From the NCBI RefSeq assembly GCF_018619435.1, contig NZ_JAHFZF010000025.1:1-64000 (forward strand): a DNA stretch of 64,000 nucleotides, written 5' to 3'. This DNA is from Rhodoferax sp. U11-2br. Its GTDB lineage: Bacteria; Pseudomonadota; Gammaproteobacteria; Burkholderiales; Burkholderiaceae_C. A model generated the notes under the pieces. The model saw only the letters and a program-made list of their open reading frames with translations, was not told the DNA's origin and ran no database searches. Of the stretch, positions 54,812 through 63,410 are shown in pieces; the first letter of the stretch is position 1, and each line of letters starts with the position of its first letter. A program made the translations under genes and the position numbers.

Positions 54812-56548
54812 ATGAACTTGTATTCGTCGTTGACGTTGCGTCAGTGGCTGACTGTGCCATTCACCGTCCTGATGGTCGGTGTGGTGGTGCTGACGGGCAC
54901 CTTGTCGTACTGCACCGGCAGTCAGGTGGTCAATACGGTGTCGCAGCATCTGCTGCAGGAGATGGTGGCCCGCGTAGGCCAGGCTGTTGACCGGCATGTG
55001 GTGGGGTCGGCTGCGGTGTTGGAGGCGGCCTTTCCTACAGGCTTGGTGGTGCCCGATACCATCGACGCCGAGCTGGACACCCTACGCAACCGGTTCTGGA
55101 TCGCCACTTCTTTGCACACCGATCCGAACAACTTCGTCTATTACGGCAACCACCACGGCCAGGCCATTGGTTTGTTGCGTCTGAGTTCCGGCGAGGCCGA
55201 ACTGCGCTACAAGTTGCGGGCTGATCAATTCCGTGGTTTCAGCCGTTTTAGCGGGATCAACGGTGCGCTGGGGCCAAAGACGTTCGAAAAAAAGCTCTTT
55301 GATCCGCGCGAACGCCCCTGGTACAAAGCGGCAGAGCGCAGTGTGTCGTCGGCCTGGACCGCGATCTACATCGACTTCACCACCGAAGAGCTGGTGGCCA
55401 CCCGCGCCCGGCGGGTGCTTGATGCCCGGGGTGAGATGCAAGGGGTGGTGGCCACCGACATCTCGCTGCAGCGGCTGAACTTGTTTGTCAGCAACCTGTC
55501 CATCAGCAGTCATGGTGTGGCCTTCATCATCGAGCCCGATGGCAAGTTGATTGCCTCGTCCAGTGGGCCCAATATCAAACGCCTTCCTGGTGGGGGCAGT
55601 GAACGCCTGATGGCCATCGACAGTGTCAATCCCCTGCAACGGGCGGCCTACCAGCAGGTTCGGGATCGGCTTCAGTCAGCCAGTCTGGGTGTTGGCCCGC
55701 GTGCGCTGGTGTTCAACGGTCCGAACGGCGGGGCGGTTGAGATGGCGTTTGACCGCGTGCTGGACCATGCGGGCCTGGACTGGTTGATCGTGGTGGCGGT
55801 TCCGCGTAGCGATTTCATGCAAGGCTTCACTGCCAACATTTTCCGTACCGCTTTGATTGGTTTGCTGGGTGTGATGGCCGCAGTGTTTCTGGGTTGGCAT
55901 ATTGTGGGTTGGGTGGGGCGTGACATCAAGCGTTTGACCGAGGCGGCCAAGCTGGTGGGGGAGGGGCGCCTGGAGGCGCCGCTGGAGGTGTATCGCAATG
56001 ACGAAATTGGGGTGTTGGCCAGCACCTTCCGCAGAATGCAGTACCGGTTGCGAACCGATGTGCTGACCGGTCTGAGCAACCGTGAGATGTTGCTGCACAG
56101 CATCACCCAACGCATCGAGCATAAACGGCGCCAGCTTGACGCCTTGTCGTTTGCGGTGTTGTTCGTGGACCTGAACAACTTCAAGCTGATCAATGACCAT
56201 CTGGGGCACGACGCTGGTGACCGGGTGCTGATGGAGATTGCCACGCGCCTGAGCAAGGCGGTGCGCCCCGGGGATGTGGTGGCGCGGTATGCGGGGGATG
56301 AGTTTGTGCTGCTGATCAATGACATTCCGTCTCGCCAGGTGGCGGATCAGGTGCGCAAAAAGCTCGAGGCCACACTGCTCGAGCCGGTGCAGCAGGTGGA
56401 TCTCGGCGCGGTGCCAGAAGGCGCCGGGTTTGGTGGGGCGGTGGGTCTGGCGATGTACCCGCTGGACGGTGACACCGCCGAACTGCTGATCGCACGGGCC
56501 GACCAGGAAATGTACGAACGTAAACGGGCCTGGCGGCTGGACGCCTGA
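54812..56548 (+). CDS. Membrane diguanylate cyclase with extracytoplasmic sensor domain
   Basis: The 578-residue protein has TM1 at about 12-35, a large periplasmic Cache-like sensor (about 40-335, with WYKAAERS...WTAIYIDFTTEELVATRARRV), TM2 at about 345-368 and a HAMP domain. A GGDEF domain follows (DVLTGLSNREMLLHSI, FVDLNNFKLINDHLGHDAGD). The active-site motif is AGDEF at residues 494-498, a variant found in active cyclases. RPGD five residues before it is a correctly spaced inhibitory c-di-GMP site (RxxD). It makes cyclic di-GMP in response to an unknown ligand. Confidence 0.92.
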   Translation: MNLYSSLTLRQWLTVPFTVLMVGVVVLTGTLSYCTGSQVVNTVSQHLLQEMVARVGQAVDRHVVGSAAVLEAAFPTGLVVPDTIDAELDTLRNRFWIATSLHTDPNNFVYYGNHHGQAIGLLRLSSGEAELRYKLRADQFRGFSRFSGINGALGPKTFEKKLFDPRERPWYKAAERSVSSAWTAIYIDFTTEELVATRARRVLDARGEMQGVVATDISLQRLNLFVSNLSISSHGVAFIIEPDGKLIASSSGPNIKRLPGGGSERLMAIDSVNPLQRAAYQQVRDRLQSASLGVGPRALVFNGPNGGAVEMAFDRVLDHAGLDWLIVVAVPRSDFMQGFTANIFRTALIGLLGVMAAVFLGWHIVGWVGRDIKRLTEAAKLVGEGRLEAPLEVYRNDEIGVLASTFRRMQYRLRTDVLTGLSNREMLLHSITQRIEHKRRQLDALSFAVLFVDLNNFKLINDHLGHDAGDRVLMEIATRLSKAVRPGDVVARYAGDEFVLLINDIPSRQVADQVRKKLEATLLEPVQQVDLGAVPEGAGFGGAVGLAMYPLDGDTAELLIARADQEMYERKRAWRLDA

Positions 56549-56607
56549 CCCGGCTGGGGAACGCCGTGTTTGGGCCGCTGTAGCCGGCGGCCTGATCATT
56601 CAGGTGC

Positions 56608-57606
56608 TCAGACCTGCTCCCACTGCCCGCTCTGGTCTGACTTGAACAGCGCATCGATGATGCGCATGTTGCAGATCGCGTCATCGAGCCCATAGGGCAG
56701 GGGAATCTCACCTCGCACCGCTTGTGAAAATGCGTCCCCTTGCAGGGTGTACATGTCACATGCTGGCAGTGTTTCGCGCACCGCCGACACACCGCCGATC
56801 TGGCTGCCGTTGTCGAGCAACAGGTCGGTTGTGCCACCTAGGGGGGCGTTGAACGGGATCACCAGCTCCAGGCGTTGTTTGGTGCCTATTGCCTGGACAC
56901 GTTGGAACGGTACCGACTGGGTCGACACGGTGAAGTCCAGCCGCCGCCCGCCGCCAAAGTCGAGCAGCGCGCTGGTCGTGCGGTCGGTCTGGAACTCCGG
57001 GTCGCGGTCAATCAGTGTGATCACGCGCAGTGGCTCGGCCTCAAACAGAAAACGCCCGGCCACGATGGCGTAACAACCAATGTCGTAGAGGGCGCCGCCG
57101 CCCACGTCGGCGCGGTTGCGGATGTTGTCGCTCTGGCGGTTGAAGTACGAAAAAAACGCTTGTACCGTGCGCAGCTCCCCCAAAGCACCGCTGCGCACCA
57201 GCTCGCGCGCACGCTGCCACTGCGGGTGAAAACGCACCATGAACGCTTCCATGATGTGCACCTGGCCCGCCACCTCTCGCAGTTGCTCGGCTTCCTGTGC
57301 GTTCATCGAGAAGGGTTTTTCACACAAGACATGTTTACCTGCGCGTGCGGCCGCCAGTGTCCAGGCCACATGCTGGTCGTTGGGCAGCGGGTTGTAAATG
57401 GCCTCGATCTCGGGGTCGGCCAGCAGTTCTTCATACGAACCATAGGCTTTGGGGATGCCCAGGTCGGTGGCCACTTTCTGCGCGGCATCCAGTGAGCGCG
57501 ACGCAATGGCGCCTACCTGGCTCCAATGGCCCTTTTGCAACGCCGGGATGACTTTTTCGCGACCGATCTTGGCGGTGCTGAGCACGCCCCAGGTAACTTT
57601 TTTCAT
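56608..57606 (-). CDS. Gfo/Idh/MocA family oxidoreductase
   Basis: The 332-residue NAD(P)-dependent dehydrogenase has an N-terminal nucleotide fold (WGVLSTAKIGREKVIPAL) and HVLCEKPFSMNAQEAEQL, whose Glu-Lys-Pro is the family hallmark. The C-terminal domain has GGGALYDIGCYAI. The family oxidises sugars, inositols or dihydrodiols; the substrate here is unknown. The start at MKKVTWG is preferred over a frame extending upstream by 45 residues. It stands alone between the cyclase and the EIIC-EAL gene. Confidence 0.9.
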   Translation of the reverse strand: MKKVTWGVLSTAKIGREKVIPALQKGHWSQVGAIASRSLDAAQKVATDLGIPKAYGSYEELLADPEIEAIYNPLPNDQHVAWTLAAARAGKHVLCEKPFSMNAQEAEQLREVAGQVHIMEAFMVRFHPQWQRARELVRSGALGELRTVQAFFSYFNRQSDNIRNRADVGGGALYDIGCYAIVAGRFLFEAEPLRVITLIDRDPEFQTDRTTSALLDFGGGRRLDFTVSTQSVPFQRVQAIGTKQRLELVIPFNAPLGGTTDLLLDNGSQIGGVSAVRETLPACDMYTLQGDAFSQAVRGEIPLPYGLDDAICNMRIIDALFKSDQSGQWEQV

Positions 57607-57979
57607 GGCAAGACTGACCTTGTGTTGTGGTTGTGGAGGCCGCTTTATACCAAGTAAAGCCGTGGTCAGGTGACATCTGGCGGCCAGGCCGCAGCAGCCG
57701 TCATGGCGTGCGCAGGCGCTTGTCAGATGCCTGCGATGCAAAGCCCGTTAGCTATTGCAAACTAGCGTGACTTTGTTAACGCTATGTGCTTCTAATCCAA
57801 GCTTTTACTGGGTATGTTGCTACTTAAAATGACTGTCTGTTGGTGCTTGAGTTGTGGTGGCCGCAGCGGCGGGCAGGGTGCCGTGGTGCGGCGCACTGGC
57901 CAAACTCAGTCACATCACGGCGGCCTGAACAGGCATAACAACAAAACTGTCCGGGCGGTTTGAACGCCACTTCTTCTCT
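57607..57979. other. Intergenic region, divergent promoters, degenerate repeat
   Basis: This 373 bp gap lies between divergent genes. A degenerate repeat-like stretch at about 57750-57832 (GTTAGCTATTGCAAACTAGC ... TGTTGCTACTTAAAATG) is the only structure noticed. No gene or clear operator was seen. Confidence 0.5.
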
Positions 57980-60112
57980 ATGCAAACCATGAACCTTGAG
58001 CGGGCCGGAACACGTGGTCAGTTGTGGCTGTCTGCCAGCCGGGATGGCATGGTCATGCTACTTCCCCTCACATTCATCCGCGTCGTCATCACGATTGTCT
58101 TGAACTTTCCGTGGAACGATTGGCCCCACGCATGGGGGATGCAGTCGACAGCGGCCTGGCTGCTGGTGGCCGCCCGGCTGGATGCCTCGTTGGGCGTCAT
58201 CATGGGTCTGGGCATGGCGCTGTGTGTTGGCAATCGGCTCTATGTGGCTTTGAAACGTGTGGAAAGCAGCTGGATGACGCCCATGCTGGTTAATCTCTTG
58301 TGTCTGGTGAACTTTTCAGTCGGCATGGTGTTTCTGGTGGGGGGGCTGGAAAACTCGCTGGGGCAATCACTGCTGTTGGGGATTCTGACGGGCATCCTCA
58401 CGGTTGAAGTATTTCATGTCTACATTCGACTGATGCCTGGTTTCACACGTCTGGTGGGACTGGACGGCAGCTTGCTGTTCAGGCGTTCTTTTTACCAGTT
58501 GGGTCCGGCTGCGTTCGTCTGTGTTGTGACGACCCTGCTGATCGCACTGTTGTCGCAGCTGGGCACTGGCTTTGCACATCTGCTGCAGATGCTGCCAGCG
58601 TTTGAGCCCCTCAGGCAGGGTGGGGCGTATGCACTGAATCTGCTGATTGTTTTGGTCAACCAGCTGCTGTGGTTGGTTGGTTTGCATGGTGGCATCCTGG
58701 TGGAAGCCTTTGGCAGCGGCTTGTTGGCCAAACCCGATGTGGTGTTTGATGCCCACTTGGCTTCTGCGAACTTTGTCAACACCTTTGCTTACCTCGGCGG
58801 CTCCGGCGCCACCTATGGTCTGCTGCTGGCGATGTGGCTGGTGTGCAAGGACGCCCAGATGCGGCGGCTTGGCAAGTATTCGGTGGTGCCTGCGGTATTC
58901 AATGTCAATGAAATCCTGGTGTTTGGCTTGCCCATCATCTTCAGCCCGATCCTGCTGATGCCATTCCTCCTGGCGCCGCTGGCCTGTGCCCTGATTGCCT
59001 TGTTGGCGCACAGTGCCGGCTGGTTGGTGTTGTCCGGGCAAGCCGTCACATGGAGTACGCCGATCTTCATCTCCGGTTATGTGGTGTCTGGTGGGTTCGT
59101 CGGCGTGTTCACACAGTTGTTGGGGGTGTTGGTCAGCACCGCCTTGTATTGGCCTTTTGTCAAGCGTCTGCAAGCTGAGCGGAGTCGGGTTCATGCGGAC
59201 ACGGTGACCCAGGCCTTGGTGCAGCTGTGCCATCTGGAGGCGCCTCGGCGCCAGGTCCTCCAGCGGTTTGATGAGTTGGGCGATTTTGCGCGGGCATTAC
59301 ATGCCGATTTTGAGGCCGCCCTGGGCACACCGCAGGTGTTTCAGGTGTACCAGCCCAAACACGATGTGCGGGGGCGGGTCTGTGGTGTGGAGGCCTTGCT
59401 GCGTTGGAATCATCCTGTGCATGGTGCCATCATGCCTGCGGCGATCATCAATGTGGCGGAAGAGACGCGACTGATCAACCAGATTGGTAACTGGAGTCTG
59501 GAGACCGCCTGTGCGGCGCTGCAAGGTTGGAAAGACCAGGGCGTTCAGGGCATTTGTATGTCGGTCAACCTGTCGCCCGTGCAGCTGGATGACGCGAGCT
59601 ACGCGGCATTTGTGGGGCGGTGTCTGGCGCGTTTTGGCCTGAGCCCCTCCGAGCTGGAGCTGGAGGTCACCGAGGGCCGCACCTTGGCCACGACACCGCA
59701 GGCCGATGCCACACTCAGAAAGCTGAGTGCGCTGGGGGTGCTTTTGTCCGTCGACGACTTCGGCATGGGTAGCAGTTCCCTGTTGTACATGCAGCGTTTT
59801 GAGGTCAGTGCAATCAAGATTGATGGGAGTTTGACCCAGGACGTGATGAACAACAGCGTTTGCTCGGACATCATTCGGAGCATTGGCATGCTGGGCAAGA
59901 AGCAGGGGGTGCGGGTGGTGGCCGAGTTTGTCGAGACCGCTGCGCAGCGTGACAAACTCGCGCAACTGGGTTGTGACGAGTTTCAGGGCTACCTCTATAG
60001 CCCTGCCATCAGTTCAAAGGCGTTTTTGGTCTATTGGCACCAGCAAGAAGGCCGGACGTTTCCCGAGACGAGGCAAGTGAGCTGTGGGAATGCGGCCCCA
60101 CACGCAGGGTGA
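57980..60112 (+). CDS. PTS EIIC-like membrane domain fused to EAL phosphodiesterase
   Basis: The 710-residue protein has residues about 20-395 as a lactose/cellobiose-type PTS EIIC with about ten helices. It carries GLHGG (His236), the family motif FNVNEILVFGLPIIFSPILL (Glu311) and TWSTPIFISGYVVSGG. A linker leads to an EAL domain (about 445-695) with every catalytic element: EALLRW 471-476, Asn530 (SVNLSP), Glu562 (LEVTE), Asp592-Asp593 (DDFG), Lys613 (IKID), Glu649 and Glu652 (AEFVET), Gln669 (FQGYLYS). It should hydrolyse c-di-GMP. No EIIA, EIIB, HPr or EI gene is nearby, so the EIIC part may sense rather than transport sugar. Confidence 0.88.
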   Translation: MQTMNLERAGTRGQLWLSASRDGMVMLLPLTFIRVVITIVLNFPWNDWPHAWGMQSTAAWLLVAARLDASLGVIMGLGMALCVGNRLYVALKRVESSWMTPMLVNLLCLVNFSVGMVFLVGGLENSLGQSLLLGILTGILTVEVFHVYIRLMPGFTRLVGLDGSLLFRRSFYQLGPAAFVCVVTTLLIALLSQLGTGFAHLLQMLPAFEPLRQGGAYALNLLIVLVNQLLWLVGLHGGILVEAFGSGLLAKPDVVFDAHLASANFVNTFAYLGGSGATYGLLLAMWLVCKDAQMRRLGKYSVVPAVFNVNEILVFGLPIIFSPILLMPFLLAPLACALIALLAHSAGWLVLSGQAVTWSTPIFISGYVVSGGFVGVFTQLLGVLVSTALYWPFVKRLQAERSRVHADTVTQALVQLCHLEAPRRQVLQRFDELGDFARALHADFEAALGTPQVFQVYQPKHDVRGRVCGVEALLRWNHPVHGAIMPAAIINVAEETRLINQIGNWSLETACAALQGWKDQGVQGICMSVNLSPVQLDDASYAAFVGRCLARFGLSPSELELEVTEGRTLATTPQADATLRKLSALGVLLSVDDFGMGSSSLLYMQRFEVSAIKIDGSLTQDVMNNSVCSDIIRSIGMLGKKQGVRVVAEFVETAAQRDKLAQLGCDEFQGYLYSPAISSKAFLVYWHQQEGRTFPETRQVSCGNAAPHAG

Positions 60113-60180
60113 GGGTGGCCGGCGTGGTAGATGGCATAGGTTGGTCCACACTTTGTGTCGGTCAATTTTTCAGATGTTTT

Positions 60181-60231
60181 GTGCCTCTAGCCCTTTTTTT
60201 TAAAAGGACTAGAGGCTATTTAATCTATAGC
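60181..60231. repeat. Palindromic interspersed repeat, copy 10
   Basis: Pieces: GTGCCTCTAGCCCTTTTT, TTTAAAAGGACTAGAGGC, TATTTAATCTATAG. Near-perfect arms GCCTCTAG...CTAGAGGC. It lies between the convergent EIIC-EAL and ABC genes and may also act as a bidirectional terminator-like hairpin. Confidence 0.8.
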
Positions 60232-60295
60232 GATATGTCTGCTGCAGCTGGCTCTGGTCAGCACAAAGCGCCATCGTTCACTTGGTTCAGCCAGG

Positions 60296-61048
60296 CTACA
60301 TCGACAGAAACTGCCGCAGCTCGGGGGTTTTCGGGTGGTTGAAGATTTCGTCGGGCGTGCCCGCTTCGTGGATCAAACCCTGGTGCATGAACACCACGCG
60401 GTCGCTGACCTTGCGGGCAAAAGCCATCTCATGGGTGACCAGAATCAGCGTCATGCCATCGGCCGCGAGCATTTCCACCACCTGCAGCACCTCGCCCACC
60501 AGCTCCGGGTCCAGCGCCGAGGTGATCTCGTCACACAACAACACCGTGGGTGACATCGCCAGCGCACGGGCAATCGCCACACGTTGCTGCTGCCCGCCGG
60601 ACAGTTGATCGGGCATGCGGTCAAACAACTGCCCGAGGCCGACACGCTCCAGCAAGGCCTGGGCCCTGGTGCGTGCGTCGTCCTTGGGGATGTTTTTGGC
60701 CAGGGTCGGGGCCAGCATCACATTGCGCCCGGCGCTCAGGTGCGGAAACAGGTTGAAGCTTTGGAAAATCATGCCGACCTGCTGGCGCAGTTCCCGCATG
60801 GCGTTGGCGTCGCCATGTTTCAGCGCCTGGCCGTCAACCGACAGGCTCCCGCGCTCAAAACTTTCCAGCCCGTTGATACAACGCAACAACGTGCTTTTGC
60901 CCGAGCCACTTTTGCCAATGATGCAGACCACTTCTTTGCGGCCCACTTGCAGGTCAATGCCTTTGAGCACTTCGGTGGCGCCAAAACTTTTGTGCAGACC
61001 CTGGATGTTGACCAGAGCAAAAGGCGGGTTGGGTGTTTGTTGGGTCAT
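60296..61048 (-). CDS. Polar amino acid ABC transporter, ATP-binding protein
   Basis: The 250-residue ATPase of the GlnQ/HisP type has Walker [14 protein letters not shown]-loop [15 protein letters not shown], signature [14 protein letters not shown], Walker [15 protein letters not shown] and switch His in VTHEMAFA. It starts 3 bp after the upstream permease gene stop and is the last gene of the binding protein / permease / permease / ATPase operon. Confidence 0.95.
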   Translation of the reverse strand: MTQQTPNPPFALVNIQGLHKSFGATEVLKGIDLQVGRKEVVCIIGKSGSGKSTLLRCINGLESFERGSLSVDGQALKHGDANAMRELRQQVGMIFQSFNLFPHLSAGRNVMLAPTLAKNIPKDDARTRAQALLERVGLGQLFDRMPDQLSGGQQQRVAIARALAMSPTVLLCDEITSALDPELVGEVLQVVEMLAADGMTLILVTHEMAFARKVSDRVVFMHQGLIHEAGTPDEIFNHPKTPELRQFLSM

Positions 61049-61051
61049 AGT

Positions 61052-61696
61052 TCAGGCCAGACGGCGGTTTTCCAGGCGCTGACTCCACCACGAGAGCGGG
61101 TAGCACAGGACAAAGTACAACAGGCCCACAAAACAGTAGGCCAGAAACGGTTGGTAGGTGGCGTTGGAGATCATCTGGCCGGCTTTGGTCAGCTCGACAA
61201 AGCCGATGACCGAGGCCAGCGCCGTGCCCTTGATGATTTGCACCAGAAAACCCACGGTGGGTGCAATCGCCACCCGCAACGCCTGCGGCAAGATCACATA
61301 GCGCATCTGCTCGGTGTAGGTCAGCGCCAGGCTAGTGGAGGCTTCCCACTGACCTTTGGGCACCGCGTTGACACAACCGCGCCAGATTTCGGTGAGGTAG
61401 GCACTGGCGTACAAGGTCAGGCAAATGGCGGCAGACACCAACGGCGAGGTGTCCATACCCAGTAGTGCCAGGCCAAAGTAGACCAAAAACAGCTGCATCA
61501 GCAATGGGGTGCCCTGGAAAATCTGCACATACCAGGCTACCGCCGTGGGCACACCCGGCAGCTTGGTAAAACGCAGCATCAGCAGGCCCAGACCGGCCAG
61601 GCCGCCGCCGATGAAGGCGATCAGCGAGAGCGCCACCGTCCAGCGTGCGGCACCCAGCAAAAAGGTGAAGATGTCCCAGAGAGAAAACTGAACCAT
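61052..61696 (-). CDS. Polar amino acid ABC transporter permease 2
   Basis: The 214-residue His/Glu/Gln-type permease has about five helices and the EAA-like loop EASTSLALTYTEQMRYVILPQALRVAIAPTVG. The membrane start is FTFLLGAARWTVALSLIAF. An in-frame TTG 27 bp upstream would overlap the previous gene; the ATG at 61696 is preferred. It forms a heterodimer with the permease encoded just upstream. Confidence 0.92.
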   Translation of the reverse strand: MVQFSLWDIFTFLLGAARWTVALSLIAFIGGGLAGLGLLMLRFTKLPGVPTAVAWYVQIFQGTPLLMQLFLVYFGLALLGMDTSPLVSAAICLTLYASAYLTEIWRGCVNAVPKGQWEASTSLALTYTEQMRYVILPQALRVAIAPTVGFLVQIIKGTALASVIGFVELTKAGQMISNATYQPFLAYCFVGLLYFVLCYPLSWWSQRLENRRLA

Positions 61697-61709
61697 GGTG
61701 GCCTGCTTG

Positions 61710-62372
61710 TTAACGTCTGGCAAAAATGAAACGTGGCCCGACCCAGTACAACAACTGGCGCAGCGCGATCGCCAGCAGCAGGTAGATGGCGGTCACGATG
61801 ATGTAGGACTCAAAACTGCGGAAGGTGCGGCTGGAGATCAGGTTTGCCGCCTGCGATAATTCTTCGGCCGAGATCTGCCCACACACGGCGGAGCCCAGCA
61901 TGACGATGATGATCTGGCTCACCAACGCCGGCCAGATGCGCGCCAGTGCCGGTGGCAGCACCACGTGCGAGAAGGTTTGCCAGGGCGTGAGCGCCAGGCT
62001 CAAAGCCGCTTCGAGCTGACCTTTGGGCGTGGTCTGCAGGCCGGCACGAACAATCTCGCAGGCATAAGCGCCCAGGTTGAGCACCATGGCCAAGATACAG
62101 GCGACCTCTACCGACAGACGCAAGCCGAGCGAGGGCAGGCCGAAGAAGATAAAAAACAGCTGAATGATGAACGGTGTGTTACGCACCAGCTCCACATAGG
62201 CGCCCACCCCCCGCTTCAAGAGCGGGCCACCATGCAGCCGCGCCCAGGCACAGGCGGTGCCCAGCAGTGCACCCAGCACTGCCGAGAAAGCGGTCAGGAT
62301 GACGGTGAGCACCAGCCCACGCAACAGCATGGGCCACTGGGCCAGGACGGTGCCAAAGTCAAATTCAATCAT
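61710..62372 (-). CDS. Polar amino acid ABC transporter permease 1
   Basis: The 220-residue permease of the same family has start MIEFDFGTVLAQWPMLLRGL, YVELVRNTPFIIQLFFIFFGLP and the loop EAALSLALTPWQTFSHVVLPPALARIWPALV. Longer frames would add 32 residues that overlap the binding-protein gene end, so the ATG at 62372 is used. It follows the binding-protein gene by 31 bp. Confidence 0.92.
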   Translation of the reverse strand: MIEFDFGTVLAQWPMLLRGLVLTVILTAFSAVLGALLGTACAWARLHGGPLLKRGVGAYVELVRNTPFIIQLFFIFFGLPSLGLRLSVEVACILAMVLNLGAYACEIVRAGLQTTPKGQLEAALSLALTPWQTFSHVVLPPALARIWPALVSQIIIVMLGSAVCGQISAEELSQAANLISSRTFRSFESYIIVTAIYLLLAIALRQLLYWVGPRFIFARR

Positions 62373-62403
62373 GGTGATTCTGGGGCTGGCGAGGCGTTGC
62401 TGT

Positions 62404-63201
62404 TTAGTCAGGCAACACGCCGGTGCCGCGGCCCAGCCATTTTTGGGAATATTGCTCCAGCGTGCCATCGGCCTTGGCGGCGCGCAGGATCTCGTTGACC
62501 TTGGTTAGCAGCGCTGTTTCACCCTTGCGCACACCAATGAAGTTGGGCGAGTCTTTCAGCAGCAGCTTGTATTCGGCCTGCATCTGCGGGTTTTTCTGAA
62601 TCGCAGCAGCAGCCACGGCAGCGCCGGTGGCTAGCAACTGGGTTTGTTGCGACAGGAAAGCGGCGACGGTGGTGGAGTCGTCTTCAAAGCGTTGGATTTT
62701 CAAAGTGGGCGGGGCCACTTTTTGCAGTACATCGTCCTGGATGGTGCCGCGAGTGACGGCAATACTCTTGCCAGCCAGGTCGTCAAAACTCTTGATGCTC
62801 AGCGTCTTGGGGCCAAACACCGCTTGAAAGAAGGGTGCGTAGGCGATGCTGAAGTCGATCACTTTTTCACGCTCCGGGTTTTTGCCCAGGGCCGACACGA
62901 TCAGGTCGATCTTTTTTGTCTGCAGGTAGGGGATGCGGTTGGGGGTGCTCACCGGCACGAAGTCGGCTTTCACGCCGAGTTTGTCGGCGATCAGTTGGGC
63001 CGTGGCCACGTCCACACCGGTGAGTTTGAAGTCGGGCCCCATGTAGCCATAGGGCGGGAAATCGGAAGCCACACCCAGGGCAATGGACTTCTTGGCCAGC
63101 ACCGCAGAGAGCGAATCATCGGCCGCATGGGCGGGGTTTGCCAGGGACAAAACAGCAGCAGCCAACAGGCCAGCCAGGGTGGAAATCGCTTTGAATGTCA
63201 T
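62404..63201 (-). CDS. Polar amino acid ABC transporter substrate-binding protein
   Basis: The 265-residue SBP_bac_3 family periplasmic protein has a signal peptide (AGLLAAAVLSLANPAHA). Ligand-site patterns are VASDFPPYGYMGPDFKLTGVDV, DLIVSALGKNPEREKVIDFSIAY and LAGKSIAVTRGTIQDDVL. A canonical Gly-Phe-Asp is changed to LTGVDVA. The amino acid bound is not evident. First gene of the operon. Confidence 0.93.
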   Translation of the reverse strand: MTFKAISTLAGLLAAAVLSLANPAHAADDSLSAVLAKKSIALGVASDFPPYGYMGPDFKLTGVDVATAQLIADKLGVKADFVPVSTPNRIPYLQTKKIDLIVSALGKNPEREKVIDFSIAYAPFFQAVFGPKTLSIKSFDDLAGKSIAVTRGTIQDDVLQKVAPPTLKIQRFEDDSTTVAAFLSQQTQLLATGAAVAAAAIQKNPQMQAEYKLLLKDSPNFIGVRKGETALLTKVNEILRAAKADGTLEQYSQKWLGRGTGVLPD

Positions 63202-63268
63202 GGGGGGTTCCTGTAAAAAAATGGGACACCTTGACCTAATTGCAAGATGTGTGCCGCCTGATTCCTAC

Positions 63269-63285
63269 CTGGCACTGCCCTTGCA
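63269..63285 (+). promoter_or_regulatory. Consensus sigma-54 promoter toward the RpiR-type gene
   Basis: CTGGCACTGCCCTTGCA matches TGGCAC-N5-TTGCA exactly, with GG-N10-GC spacing. It reads on the plus strand toward the regulator start at 63411, predicting transcription from about 63296. No enhancer-site palindrome was recognised close by. Confidence 0.6.
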
Positions 63286-63410
63286 ACAGATCGTGGACAA
63301 TATGAAAAAGTAGTTCCAAAAATACAAAATATGAAAAGTAATTTTCTTAATGGTGCGCCATTTGCCCTGTTTTGGGGCGTTGGGCACCAAAAACTGCCAA
63401 CCCATCTGCC

